A DNA stretch of 64,000 bases from an uncultured Saprospiraceae bacterium (GCA_937959275.1 CALGLU010000031.1:1-64000), one strand, 5' to 3'; positions 27,925 through 38,600 are shown, counted from the stretch's first letter. The notes: a model not told the origin generated them from the letters alone. Program-made: numbers and translations.

Positions 27925-30822
27925 TTAATTGTTGTCACCTTCTGTAAATAACAGGTTCATAATCCCATAGAATGTTTCTTCAATTTCTTCTGTTTCAGAA
28001 CTGATGTTTGAAAAGACGATTCGGCCAATTCCTGTGCTCGGTTCGAAATACATGACGGTGCTGACACCAAAATCATTGCCAGCATGACCAATGCAACACG
28101 AAATAGATAAATCCCAACCAAGTCCGCCTTCAATTTCTATTAAATGAGATTGACGTCTAAACATTTCCTTATAGCTCGACTGCGAAAGAACCTTCCCACG
28201 CCCAGCATATCCGCGAATCGCTTCTTGTAGGAATTTAGTAAGATCAATGATGTTCGTATAAAGGCCACCATCGGGAATTGTGTTAATGGAGTAATCTGGA
28301 CAAGAGTTGTAGTTTTCTAAATAATACGTCGCATGATTATTCGACTCTACCTTCTCTAACTCCCACGTTGAAGAATTCATGTCTAATGGATCAAAAATGT
28401 GCTTTTGAGTAAACTCCATAAAGTCAAGGCCTGTCGTTAATTCCATAATATAACCCAATAAGGCAAAGCCCATATTGCTGTATTCAAAGTGTGTGCCTGG
28501 TCTTTTTGTTGTATACATCTCAACTTTGTTATACCATTTTCCCTTAGGCGAAGCTACCGAGTCTAGGAAGTCTGATAGTGATACCTTTTCATTATTGTTA
28601 TAAAGGAATAGATCTTCATGATGTGGTTGTGGCCAATTGCTTTGGTCAAGTGATTTTCTAAACACATACCCACGGTTATAATTTTCAGGGTCACTCAATG
28701 AGCTGGTGTGTGTCAACAACTGTCTAATCGTAATATCTTCATCCGGGAAGTCTGGATTTGAAATCATAAATGGTAAATGCTCTTGAATCGGATCATCGAG
28801 TTTGAAAAACCCTAACTCCATAGCCTTCATAACCGCCATGCCAGTGATGCTTTTTGAGACGGAAGCGATCAGTTGTATTGTTTCAGGATTGTATCTTTTT
28901 TTATCTTCGACGGTTGCATAGCCATAGCCTTCCTGTAGAAATGTTTCTGATTCGTCGAAGACGGAAACGGCAAAGCCAGTAAGTATTTTTGAAGCTTCAA
29001 TGTTCACCAATGTGTCTTTCATGATTTGTTGAAAGGCAGTTGATTTCCAATACGCTGTCTTTGGCCATTGCGTTGTGTCCGATATTTTTATAAATGAAAT
29101 ACTGTGATTGTCATCGTCGTTGAAAATGGCAACTTCACTTACTTTACCCGTGTAGTCTCTTTTAAACACGAGACGTTCCATAAAGTCTTCATCCGTCTGC
29201 AAGGTGTCTTTTGTACCTGTAATTATCGGGATGGCTTTATAGGCGGTTGACAATGCAAACAATGTGTCCATTATGACTTCAAAGGTATAGCTCGTATTTA
29301 TTTGTTGCGAAAAGTAGGTTCCTTCGTAGTCAGTTAAATTAACTTCTTGGAAGGCTAGCTGATTTTCCTCTGTTTGTTCTGGCATGAATGGTGTAATGCC
29401 TTCAAATGGTGTTGCAATAGGCTTTATGTGATCGTTAAGGTATATCTCATAAAGTTTACGAGCTACATAATAATTGCGAAAATGGCCATCATTGCCTAAC
29501 ATGATAAAGCCTATATTTTTATCTGGGAATCTCGCTATTGACGTTGTAAATCCTGCTGACAAGCCTAAATGGCTAAATCTCTTCAGGCCCCGAAAGTCCG
29601 TAATAAAACTGCCGTAGGCATAGTTTACAGCTTCTCCAGTATTAAGTGTATCTGTTTGGTTGATGGTCTTAAATAATTTGTCTTCAGAATGATAAGCTGT
29701 ATTTAAATAATCAACCCACTTCGTCAAATCTGAAATATTGGAACGCACAGAACAACCACCCGGTGCAAAGAAATCAAAACTAAGCCTTCTAAAATGACTG
29801 TCTCCTGTATAAGAGACATAAGAAGTAGCACGATTTGGAATGACAATTTCAGGTGAATCCCGAATCAATGTACTCTCCATATGTAAGGGCTCAAACACAT
29901 ATTGCGCCATCCAGGTTTTAAACTCTTGCTTGGTGATTCTGCGAACCAGCTCTGCCAATAGGGTGTAACCATCGTTACTGTAAGCGAATGCTGAACCAGG
30001 TGCAAAATACAGATCTGGAACATGCTTAAGTATATTGAGTACTCGTTCAAGTTCGATTTTGTCGTTTTCGAATCCAGCTAATGCTAAGGGATAATCTGAG
30101 TCAATGATCCCTGAAGTGTGATTTAATAAGTGCTTAATCTGAATTGGTGATTTGTAGTTTGGCAACTCAGGAAAATAGATTCTAATATCATCTTCGATAG
30201 ATAATTTATCTTGCTCCGCTAATCGAGCAATTGCCATCGCCGTAAATTGCTTGGAAACAGAGGCGAGTTCAAACACCGTCTCTGCATTATTTTTTATGCG
30301 ATGTTCTACATTGGAATAACCATAATACTGTTCGAATATTATTTTCCCATTCTCTACAATAGCAGTTGCAACACCAGCTCGTCCGGGTCTTTCTAATAGC
30401 AGAAGTAATGCCTTTATCTGCTCTAATGCTCCACCACTATTTGCAGGGATAAGATGAGCTGTGAGTGTGTATGTACCAATCTCTTTTTCGAAACTAATGG
30501 CATTAACGTAAAACTGGTAGTTTCCTTTTTTTGGCGATTTAAAGATCAAAAAGTCAGCTGTCTCATCCGTTCTCACTTGGTCTAGGATAATGCCTTCGGG
30601 ACTGACGACAGTTAACTCTGTTCTGACATCAAAGTCTGTCATGTTCAGCAGGACAACGACATCCTTTTTCAGGCTCAACTCATAGTGATGATAGGTCGAC
30701 TCTTCAATTGTGTGCGTATACGGTTTGTCAGCGATTAACTCGCCATAGGTTTTTTGTGCGTATCCCTCTTCAATGAAAGTCAATTGACAGATTAAGATCA
30801 ACGCTAAAATCAAGTATTTCAT
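27925..30822 (-). CDS. Secreted serine hydrolase with two tandem beta-lactamase (PF00144-type) domains
   Basis: 965 residues with a signal peptide (LILALILICQLTFIEEGYAQ). After an N-terminal beta domain (about residues 25-130) come two complete class-C-like units. Unit 1 has SVSK (about 187-190), YSNDGY (Tyr general base) and a C-terminal HLGLSAGF; unit 2 has SVSKSITG (about 657) and YSNMGFALLG, with HAGNDFG near the end. Both SxxK and YxN pairs are intact, so both may be active as D-aminopeptidase, esterase or peptidase. Most relatives have one such unit. An AraC regulator gene lies 82 nt upstream on the same strand. Confidence 0.85.
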   Translation of the reverse strand: MKYLILALILICQLTFIEEGYAQKTYGELIADKPYTHTIEESTYHHYELSLKKDVVVLLNMTDFDVRTELTVVSPEGIILDQVRTDETADFLIFKSPKKGNYQFYVNAISFEKEIGTYTLTAHLIPANSGGALEQIKALLLLLERPGRAGVATAIVENGKIIFEQYYGYSNVEHRIKNNAETVFELASVSKQFTAMAIARLAEQDKLSIEDDIRIYFPELPNYKSPIQIKHLLNHTSGIIDSDYPLALAGFENDKIELERVLNILKHVPDLYFAPGSAFAYSNDGYTLLAELVRRITKQEFKTWMAQYVFEPLHMESTLIRDSPEIVIPNRATSYVSYTGDSHFRRLSFDFFAPGGCSVRSNISDLTKWVDYLNTAYHSEDKLFKTINQTDTLNTGEAVNYAYGSFITDFRGLKRFSHLGLSAGFTTSIARFPDKNIGFIMLGNDGHFRNYYVARKLYEIYLNDHIKPIATPFEGITPFMPEQTEENQLAFQEVNLTDYEGTYFSQQINTSYTFEVIMDTLFALSTAYKAIPIITGTKDTLQTDEDFMERLVFKRDYTGKVSEVAIFNDDDNHSISFIKISDTTQWPKTAYWKSTAFQQIMKDTLVNIEASKILTGFAVSVFDESETFLQEGYGYATVEDKKRYNPETIQLIASVSKSITGMAVMKAMELGFFKLDDPIQEHLPFMISNPDFPDEDITIRQLLTHTSSLSDPENYNRGYVFRKSLDQSNWPQPHHEDLFLYNNNEKVSLSDFLDSVASPKGKWYNKVEMYTTKRPGTHFEYSNMGFALLGYIMELTTGLDFMEFTQKHIFDPLDMNSSTWELEKVESNNHATYYLENYNSCPDYSINTIPDGGLYTNIIDLTKFLQEAIRGYAGRGKVLSQSSYKEMFRRQSHLIEIEGGLGWDLSISCCIGHAGNDFGVSTVMYFEPSTGIGRIVFSNISSETEEIEETFYGIMNLLFTEGDNN

Positions 30823-30904
30823 CCAACTACTTTAACACGCAAAGTATGAATCATATCCTAAACTTAATTGGATAAATGGTAGCGATGCCTGAAGAAGCGC
30901 ATTC

Positions 30905-31726
30905 TTAGCTTGGGCTGCCGACTGTCCTAAATGAGTATCCACGTAATTTTACATACTCGGAGGGACTGACGCCACTTGCATTTTTAAAAGACCGTATAAA
31001 GTGGGCTTGATCACAATACCCAAACTGATAGGCGATTTCTGTCAGAGAGATTTCCGGATTTTCGAATTTGAAGGTTAGACATGCTCTGATACGCACATTA
31101 TTGATAAAAGTCTTTAAGGTATATTTCACCTCTTGTTTGAACAGCAGATTCAGCTTTTGACGATAGATGTTCATCTTATCGGCAATTTCGTGAACAGTGA
31201 TATTACCTGATGTTTCATAAATATGACTGCAAATCGTTTTAACAAGTTCTGCATTCTTATTGGGATGGATGGAGAGTGATCCTAAAAATTGTTCTGCATG
31301 ATTGACCATTTCATCTAAAGAGTTTGAATTAAAAATGTCTTCGTTGAGTTTGTTTGTGCAATTAGCATAAAGTGTAGTTAGATTAAGGAGCTGTGCTTGT
31401 TTTGTTGGTACATAGCTCGCATTCATCCATGGCTGTAATTTTATGCAAAACGAAGAGAAGGTGTCTGAGAACTCAAAGCGAAATGGCCCTTTTAGATTAT
31501 TGAGGGTGTAACAGGGAGGAAGTAAGAATACCTCATGATTACCTGTGGTGATTTTAACATTGGTCTCCTTTACAAACATCAATTCGTAACAGGCATCATC
31601 AACTATAATCCCTGAATTGCTTTGTTGTTTTTGATCAAACTCTACGTAATAATAGCGACGTATTACATCTTCAGAAAGCTTGATTGGTCGTTTTGTTGCT
31701 GATTTCAAAGTAGTTGGATATTCCAT
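30905..31726 (-). CDS. AraC-family transcriptional regulator
   Basis: 273 residues. An N-terminal sensing region (1-155, beta-rich, no known ligand motif) is followed by the double-HTH domain: ITVHEIADKMNIYRQKLNLLFKQEV and then ISLTEIAYQFGYCDQAHFIRSFKNASGVSPSEYVKLRG, the AraC signature (FGYxDxxHFxRxFKxxxGxSPxxY). It is upstream of and co-directional with the tandem serine hydrolase gene, which it may control. Confidence 0.9.
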   Translation of the reverse strand: MEYPTTLKSATKRPIKLSEDVIRRYYYVEFDQKQQSNSGIIVDDACYELMFVKETNVKITTGNHEVFLLPPCYTLNNLKGPFRFEFSDTFSSFCIKLQPWMNASYVPTKQAQLLNLTTLYANCTNKLNEDIFNSNSLDEMVNHAEQFLGSLSIHPNKNAELVKTICSHIYETSGNITVHEIADKMNIYRQKLNLLFKQEVKYTLKTFINNVRIRACLTFKFENPEISLTEIAYQFGYCDQAHFIRSFKNASGVSPSEYVKLRGYSFRTVGSPS

Positions 31727-31934
31727 TGGAATATATGATAACTTTTTTAGATCTAGTTAATTAAGTGCATCTGTATTTGGGAGCCTGTCAGCCTCTGGAT
31801 GGGCATTTTTCATTAAAATGATGACAAATTTGTTTGTGGAAGTGCGTTTTGTAATACATGAGTATTAGACTAAAGATCAAGTTGTGTCGCTATTAAGCGA
31901 GAATCAATATGTACGGAATTTTTACGTCATAATA

Positions 31935-31967
31935 TTGATTATGTACGGCAAAATGCCGTAAATTTGC
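31935..31967 (+). promoter_or_regulatory. Promoter with built-in operator for the toxin-antitoxin pair
   Basis: A Bacteroidota-type promoter: TTG at 31935-31937, 21-nt spacer, then TAAATTTG (TAnnTTTG) at 31959-31966, 16 nt before the ATG. The spacer contains a perfect palindrome, TACGGCA-AAA-TGCCGTA (31944-31960), which runs into the -7 element. A related half-site TACGGA lies further upstream. Binding there would block polymerase, as expected for autorepression by an RHH antitoxin. The promoter consensus is established; the operator role is inference. Confidence 0.65.
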
Positions 31968-31982
31968 AATAAATACATAAAA

Positions 31983-32276
31983 ATGGATCGTATAGTTAGT
32001 AAAAAAGGAGAAAGTAGAGTTGAATTCCGTGTAAGTAAAGAAGAAAAAGAATTGTTTGAGTATGCAAAACAACTGAAAGGATTTAAAACATTCTCTGAAT
32101 TTGCTCGATTCGTGATAACAAAGGAAGCAAAAGCCATCGTGAAAGAAGAGAACAAAATCCTTGCTTCTCAGCGAGATAAAGAATTATTCTTTAATGCTTT
32201 AATGGATGAAGAACATCAACCAAATGAATCTTTATTAGCGGCTATTAAGTATCATGATAAATTAATTATTGAATAA
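31983..32276 (+). CDS. DUF1778-family antitoxin (TacA-like)
   Basis: 97 residues. The N-terminal part ESRVEFRVSKEEKELFEYAKQLKGFKTFSEFARFVI fits the ribbon-helix-helix DNA-binding domain of DUF1778 antitoxins, and the C-terminal part (LMDEEHQPNESLLAAIKYHDKLI) matches the toxin-neutralising tail, including the PNxxLxxAxxxy pattern. It overlaps the toxin frame by 8 nt. Expected to dimerise, repress its own promoter and bind the GNAT toxin. Confidence 0.9.
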   Translation: MDRIVSKKGESRVEFRVSKEEKELFEYAKQLKGFKTFSEFARFVITKEAKAIVKEENKILASQRDKELFFNALMDEEHQPNESLLAAIKYHDKLIIE

Positions 32277-32772
32277 ATTGAAGATTTATAAATACGAAAG
32301 ACAATTTAAAAGAGATCAATTCGACTGCGGGAAAGAATCACTAAATAATTATATCCAAAAAAATGTTACAAAAGATGTAAAAAATGGAACATGTACTTGT
32401 TTTATCATCAAAAATAAGGATAAGGAAGTCATTGGCTACTATACACTATCAACAGAAAGTATCCCCATAGAAGATGCACCTCCACAATTTCAAAGGAAGA
32501 TTAAATATCAATATGTCCCTGTAATTCTTTTAGGCAGAATCGCAATTGATAAGAATCATTTTGGAAAAGGATTAGGTAAATTCTTACTCGTTAATTCGTT
32601 AATTAGAAGTTTAGATGTAGCAAGAAATCATGTTGGAGCTGTAGCTGTTATAGTAGATCCGATCGACGAAGAAGCTAAACAATACTATTTAAAATTTGGG
32701 TTTATGTTATTACCAGATAGCGGAAGAATGTTTATATCTATGAAGACTATAGCAAATGCATTCAAAGAGTAA
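32269..32772 (+). CDS. GNAT-family toxin (TacT-like acetyltransferase)
   Basis: 167 residues. The family acetylates the amino group of charged tRNAs and stops translation. The acetyl-CoA-binding pattern is present (VILLGRIAIDKNHFGKGLGKFLL, a Q/RxxGxG/A-type loop) with the typical start FKRDQFDCGKESLNNYIQKN and end YYLKFGFMLLP. The start is a TTG overlapping the antitoxin stop; another TTG three codons later (32278) is possible. Followed by a convergent gene at 30 nt. Confidence 0.9.
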   Translation: MNKLKIYKYERQFKRDQFDCGKESLNNYIQKNVTKDVKNGTCTCFIIKNKDKEVIGYYTLSTESIPIEDAPPQFQRKIKYQYVPVILLGRIAIDKNHFGKGLGKFLLVNSLIRSLDVARNHVGAVAVIVDPIDEEAKQYYLKFGFMLLPDSGRMFISMKTIANAFKE

Positions 32773-32801
32773 TAAAAAGTCTACACTTATCAAAGAATCC
32801 A

Positions 32802-34457
32802 TCACACCACACGATCTGTCTGGGGGATGACCTGTATTTCAGGAAACTCAATACGGCATTGGTGCTCTTGCTTCGCTTCCACTTCTTCGGTACTCAAACT
32901 CCGTAAGGGTAGGGTATAGACATCAGCTGCATCCAAATTGACTTGATAGCCTAAATCTTGCAGTGAGGCAATTGTCACGCGGCTCATCGCATTGCGACCT
33001 GGATCATCAAAGCCCGTCATCAATTCGGAATCAAAGGTCAGCTCGCGCCAATGGCCCTCTCTTGTACCAGGGCCACCCGTATTTGCAACCGGTACTTTTG
33101 TGGGGATATTAAAGCCGACAAGTGATCCATATTCGATCATGCTGGCTGGTCCGACAAAGACAGGATTATTGGTGCCGGCACCTTCTATCAAATTAAGCTC
33201 GGACCACAATGTCCCAATGCCCAACACATGTCCCATCTCATGTATAATGACATCTAATAATTCTCCGCTGTCCTCGAGGCCTTGCAGGTCAGCGCTGTCA
33301 AAGCTCATGATCCCTTTTATCGGTATACGTGAGTCTGGCCTGACATGAGTCGGTCCTGCTTGGCCTAATATATTATTGACACCATCAATCACCTTGCCCT
33401 CAGCTAGGATAAGCAAGTCGTCAATGACCTCCCCATCCACTTGAAACGAAGGCACATCACCCACAATAGCTTCAGACCATCGCTGCGCCGCTTGCTGAAA
33501 GATTGATTGTTGGCTTGGCGATAAACCACCCACAAAGCGCACCTCTATTGCAAAGGGAGATGGTGGAGTGACTGGTGTTCCTATCGCAAAGACACAAAGC
33601 TTCCAAAAATTTAATGAGCCGCCATCTTGATTTGCATTGTCAATGATGGTCAATGTCCATCGGCCATTAACAGGTTTATTTTTAAATGCAGATAATGTCT
33701 GTTGAGGTATAAAACTGCCCGCAAACGGTGGTCCTGCACTTTGAATGGAGACAACAGCTGCATCATCAAATGTCGTCATCTCAAAATTATCCCCGCTACC
33801 TCCTGTGAACGAAACCAAATTAATTTTTGTACCGTCCTCGTGCTCTAAGCTAACTTGAAGATCATTCGTATAGCTATGCGCAATATCAATCGTTACTGCC
33901 AGCTCATCAACCGTCATGCCGTCTTGACCCGAAATAACTATCTCTGAACTAATGACGCTAGGAGGACCAGGATTGATTGGCACAGCAGTCATATTATTAA
34001 AAATTAATGGCAATCGATTATCCGCATCGGTCTCTATGCTTAAGCCCCATTCCATTAGAACACCTCCATCCTGAAATGCCTGATCTGCGACTTCTAATGT
34101 CCATTGCCCATTTGCATCCTTATCATTAAATAAGGACAGTAGTTCATTTGGTTTGAATGTGCCAGTGAATGGAGCTTGACTTTCAGAAATGTTTAAAGCT
34201 GCGTCATCACTGAATACTGTCTCCCTGAAATTATCTCCACTCGCACCTGTATTCGTGACAAGACTGACCCGCTCACCAGTCGGAGAGATTAAGCTGATGC
34301 TTAGGTCAGAGGTATACGAATGATCAATATTTAGTTTAACCCTGACTGTCTTCGTTGTCCCTTCAACGCCAGATACAAGCAAATCTGAAGTAATGGTGTT
34401 TGGACTAGACGCCCCAATCGTCACACTGTCTGTATTTTTAAATTGGAATATGTTCAT
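32802..34457 (-). CDS. Metalloprotease with two N-terminal P-domains, no signal peptide
   Basis: 551 residues. Two proprotein-convertase P-domains (about 1-140 and 150-290) show the repeated pattern LxxDHSYxxDLxISLxSPxG ... NGQWTLEVAD and IAHSYTNDLQVSLEHEDG ... NGRWTLTIID. A leishmanolysin-like protease follows, with HEMGHVLGIG (about residue 406), a later His in REGHW, and the Met-turn ELMTGF. The start is an ATG at 34455-34457, and the first residues MNIFQFKNTDSVTIGA lack a signal peptide or lipobox. Either export is unusual or the true N-terminus has been lost; the upstream 300 nt show no obvious signal sequence in frame. Confidence 0.82.
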   Translation of the reverse strand: MNIFQFKNTDSVTIGASSPNTITSDLLVSGVEGTTKTVRVKLNIDHSYTSDLSISLISPTGERVSLVTNTGASGDNFRETVFSDDAALNISESQAPFTGTFKPNELLSLFNDKDANGQWTLEVADQAFQDGGVLMEWGLSIETDADNRLPLIFNNMTAVPINPGPPSVISSEIVISGQDGMTVDELAVTIDIAHSYTNDLQVSLEHEDGTKINLVSFTGGSGDNFEMTTFDDAAVVSIQSAGPPFAGSFIPQQTLSAFKNKPVNGRWTLTIIDNANQDGGSLNFWKLCVFAIGTPVTPPSPFAIEVRFVGGLSPSQQSIFQQAAQRWSEAIVGDVPSFQVDGEVIDDLLILAEGKVIDGVNNILGQAGPTHVRPDSRIPIKGIMSFDSADLQGLEDSGELLDVIIHEMGHVLGIGTLWSELNLIEGAGTNNPVFVGPASMIEYGSLVGFNIPTKVPVANTGGPGTREGHWRELTFDSELMTGFDDPGRNAMSRVTIASLQDLGYQVNLDAADVYTLPLRSLSTEEVEAKQEHQCRIEFPEIQVIPQTDRVV

Positions 34458-34771
34458 AATTCAAGTCTTAGATGTTTCTTGTAAAATAACTGTTTTCTGT
34501 TTTGTCTCTATGAATGAGTTAAGAATATTCATAAAAAGGATACCACTTGTCAGACAAAAGATGTGCACAGTTGTCCTATTTGTACCCATGATATCGAAAG
34601 ATAGAGATCTTCCGCGATGAGTTGCTTACCTTTTACTCATTCATCTTGACCGTTCGCTCAATCCATTTCACCATTTACACAGCAATTCGATTTTATAGAG
34701 AATTCTCCGTAAATTATATGCTAAACAGACAGATTCCGAAAGGCGCACTTCTAATATAAACTAAAGGCTGT
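34458..34771. other. Divergent intergenic region, no gene seen
   Basis: About 314 bases between the divergent P-domain protease and LytTR genes. AT-rich; a short open frame here has no recognisable product. It should hold both promoters, but I see no clear TTG/TAnnTTTG pair. Confidence 0.4.
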
Positions 34772-35518
34772 ATGCTTCAAACGATACTCATTGATGACGA
34801 ACCTGCCGCGTTGACTGCGTTGGAAAAAAAACTTGAATTGTTTTGTGATGGCATCAATATTGTCGCCTCTTGTAATTCGGCAAAAGATGGACTACAGGCG
34901 ATTGGTAACCATAAGCCAGATCTTGTTTTTTTGGATATAGAAATGCCTTGGATGAATGGCTTTGAGTTGTTGGAGTGTCTAGGAGACTTGATTGATTTTA
35001 AAATCGTGTTTGTGACCGCTTACGACCAATATGCCATCCAGGCTTTTAAAGTCAAAGCGGTGGACTATCTCCTAAAACCCGTGGATAAAGACGATCTGAT
35101 TGTGTGCGTCGATCGAATCAAGTCGCAAATCAAGATGTTTAACCAAACAGCATTAGAAGACTTATTAGTTGAGATCAATAAACCTCAATTTTCAAAACGA
35201 TTAATGATCAACTCGATTGACGGTATAGAAATACTCAATATGGATGAAATTATTTATTGTCAGGCTGCTTCTAATTATACCTATATTTTCACACAGGACT
35301 CAAGAAAATTAATTGTTAGTAAAACGCTCTCAGAAATTGAAAAATCTTTAGATGCAACATTCATGAGAGTCCACAAATCATATACGGCAAATCTGCACTT
35401 CATCCAACGGTACTCAAATACCGATGGTGGTGAGATTGTATTTAAAAATGGACAAACATTGCCTGTCTCTCGCAGGAAAAAAGAAGAGGTTTTGGAGGCA
35501 ATTGCTAAGTTGGAGTGA
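34772..35518 (+). CDS. LytTR-family response regulator
   Basis: 248 residues. A receiver domain with TILIDDEPAAL, the phospho-acceptor Asp in LVFLDIEMPWMNGFELL (residue about 56), VFVTAYDQYAIQAFKVKAVDYLLKP, then a LytTR DNA-binding domain (about 140-245: IEILNMDEIIYCQAASNYTYIFTQD, FMRVHKSYTANLHFI, LPVSRRKKEEV). No sensor kinase of the usual LytS-like type is next to it, so it is an orphan in this window. Its neighbours are secreted-protease genes. Confidence 0.93.
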   Translation: MLQTILIDDEPAALTALEKKLELFCDGINIVASCNSAKDGLQAIGNHKPDLVFLDIEMPWMNGFELLECLGDLIDFKIVFVTAYDQYAIQAFKVKAVDYLLKPVDKDDLIVCVDRIKSQIKMFNQTALEDLLVEINKPQFSKRLMINSIDGIEILNMDEIIYCQAASNYTYIFTQDSRKLIVSKTLSEIEKSLDATFMRVHKSYTANLHFIQRYSNTDGGEIVFKNGQTLPVSRRKKEEVLEAIAKLE

Positions 35519-35535
35519 GTTAAGCGAACATCGAG

Positions 35536-35676
35536 AGGGCAGGAGCCCTTCGATTCAAAGTTTGGCATGGACTGCATGAAATTGAGGAAAAGGGCTGCCG
35601 CCCTCTTTCCGTATTGGAGACCTTCGATTCAGGGCTGGAGTGGATCAAACCTGAGACAATGGGCTCCGTCCCTTGC
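35536..35676. repeat. Cluster of three small GC-rich hairpins (REP-like)
   Basis: Within the 170-nt gap between convergent genes are AGGGC-AGGA-GCCCT (35536-35549), AGGGC-TGCC-GCCCT (35591-35604, extended by GAAA/TTTC outside) and GGG-CTCCGT-CCC (35661-35672). The phrase CCTTCGATTCA occurs twice between them. It may also act as a two-way terminator. Confidence 0.6.
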
Positions 35677-35691
35677 CGTGTTACACCAACT

Positions 35692-38600
35692 CTAATTCTG
35701 CCCCCCAAGCCCACCATTACATCCATCAATAAACGCCTCAAACTGCGCACCCAATACCGTCTCAAATCCAGGCAACAAATGCACCTCAATCGCAGAATCA
35801 TAATCGACAACGGATGAAAAATCTATCGTCTGAGTCGATTCGAGAATCCCATCAGTCTCATAATCTGCAATGCCTAGCTCAACTCCCGTCAAACCACCAC
35901 TGCCAGCAAATTGATAATCAGTTGGTAAAAGAGTAATCACTGTCAAGTGAGTAGAAGAGCAACTATTTCCTTCAGTCACCACAACACCAATAACATCTCC
36001 ACTCGCCAAGCTTGTGCTGCCAAACACATTAGACGCACCCGCTTGCAATTGCTCTGAGGCATCCATCAAGCCATTGTTATTGGCATCAAGGAAAAAGCTG
36101 TATTCAGACATCCCGCTCGGCAACACCTCAAGTGCCGTTAGTGAGCCCGGACATTGTGGAGAATCGCTGCTGATAGAAATCCCAGCACTTGCTGCAGGGT
36201 CAACGAGCAATGCATCATCCAGTTCGATGGACACGCAGCCGTTAATGCTGATATAAAGATCAACATAATTTCCAGCGGATAGATTGGTTAGGACAGCAGC
36301 TCCACTTGTAAAGCTTACTGATTGCAATGGTCCCGCCAAGGTTTGAATTGTATACAAACCATCTGGAATGTTGACACCTGCAATTTCAATTGAGCCATCC
36401 ATGCCGCCACAAGTCGTTGGATCGTTGACAGCACTGATGATTAATTCAGGAATAGGATGAACGGTGACCATGGTATTTACTTCTGATGTACAATTCAAGT
36501 TGGTGACTTGCACACTGATGATGTCTCCATCAGCCAAGGTGCTGCTGCTATAACTATCTGTACTGCCTGACTGAAGAGATTCTCCGCTTTCAGGTGTACC
36601 ATTTCCATTGACATCAATAAAGAATTCATAATTGGACATGCCTGCTGGTGTCGCCGTAAAGGTGATTGGATCTCCTAGACAAACAGGTGAATCATTTGCG
36701 ATGGCTGCTATAGGCGCTGATGGATCTGTGAGAATGACATCAGGCAATTCGGTCGATTCACAGCTATTCGCTAGGATGCTGAGGTCTGTATAGTTTGCTG
36801 CGCTGAGACCAGAGATCATTCCAACTCCAGATACAATTGATACATTTGAAAATATGCCTCCGGCATAAGCGATGTCGTATAAGCCGTTGGGAACATTCGT
36901 CACTGTTATATTGATCGACCCATCAGTCCCGCCACACGTGGATGGATCTGTCACTGTAGCAGTGATTGTTGGTATTGGATGGACTGTCACAGTTTCGCTT
37001 TGAGAAAGGGTCTGGCCACAGCCATCATCATCTGATACACTTAATAAGGCATAGGTAGTCGAGCCTGTATTTGATGTATTATGTATAATGCTTGTGCCGT
37101 TTGCTGGTACAGTAATCGTTTGTGCACTGCTACCATTTGAAGAATAAGTAACTGTATAGGGAGCGACACCACCACTCGCAAAAAACTCGACATCAACGAC
37201 TGAATTGAGGCAGGTGTCTTGCGGGACAGAAATACCTGCTGCAGGAGGCGTAAACGTCGAACTGCACACCAATTGATAGGTAAATGTAAACCCATTGGTG
37301 CTAAATGTGTTAGCATTAAAAGTGACAGTAGGTGTTGTCGTACCAAAATTATCATCATAATCTGGAAAGCCATTTAAATTGCAATCACTTGTCGGTCCAT
37401 CGTCTTCATGGATTGAGATTGTCACAGGTCGAGAAGATTGTGTACATGATGTCATGCCTAAATCAACAATAATAGGCACACTTCCGCATTCTCCTGTATT
37501 AATATAATTAGCAGGATCTCCGCTAGCGCCACCATCTGGAACATCAAAGAAATATTTTGTACCATTAAAACTAAGGACCCACTCAGCCTCTGCTCCAGTA
37601 TCGGATTCTGCAGGGAAGCTGATGTTGGTGATTTGCATCGTGACCTCGTTGGTGACTCCAGTCGCACAGACAAGGCTAAAATTATTATCTACGGCCTGAC
37701 ACACATCCACGGCACCCCAACCAAAATCATTATCTCTGGTCGGATAATTATCTGCTGTTTGTATCAATCGAGTTAAGACATCTGTTCTGCTCCAACTAGG
37801 ATTATTTCCCCATACAAGACCTGCAACACCAGCCATCGTTGCAGTTGCAGCAGAAGATCCGCCCACATACTTATTACCAAGATTGGGCACTGCGAGAGTT
37901 GCAGCTGTGCGGCCATCATCTGATGCTCGCTGCATCTCTATCACAAAATCCACCTCTGGCCCATCATGACAAGAACTGCATCGCTCTCTGTTGGCGGCAT
38001 CGGTAATCCCAGTTACAGCAACTGTTTGGGTCATCCAGGCAGGAAAGATAACAGGATACCAATTCGTAAGTGATGTGGATGTACCTGCTGCGGCAAACAT
38101 TAATTTTCCTTTGCCATATGCATACTCAACAGCATCCTCTACCTGTCCGCTACTAAATACATCTCCAATAGACATACTGATGATATTCACGCGGGCATCA
38201 TTTGCCGCATGGTACAAGGCTTCAGTGACACCATCTTTTTCGTCTCCAGTATTGATCAGCACATCTTCTGTGACTCGATAAGAGATCAGATTTGCTTCAT
38301 AGGATACACCAGCAGGTGTATTGTCATAGCCTCTCGGTGCAGTTGCTAGACCGGCCATAGATGTACCATGACCACATTGGTCTTGCCAATTATTCGTCGA
38401 GACACCTGCGGTTTGAAAGGTGTTGTATTTCTCAACGATTCTACCTGCAGATTGACCTTCAGCAAAGTCCCCGTTAAGTTTGTCTTGTGTGGAAGAGATG
38501 CCTGTATCCATAACAGCAATCCAGATGCCATCACCATGGTTACTGTTGTTCCATGCACATGGAATATTGTGTTTGGCATGATGCCAGGATTGGCGGGACT

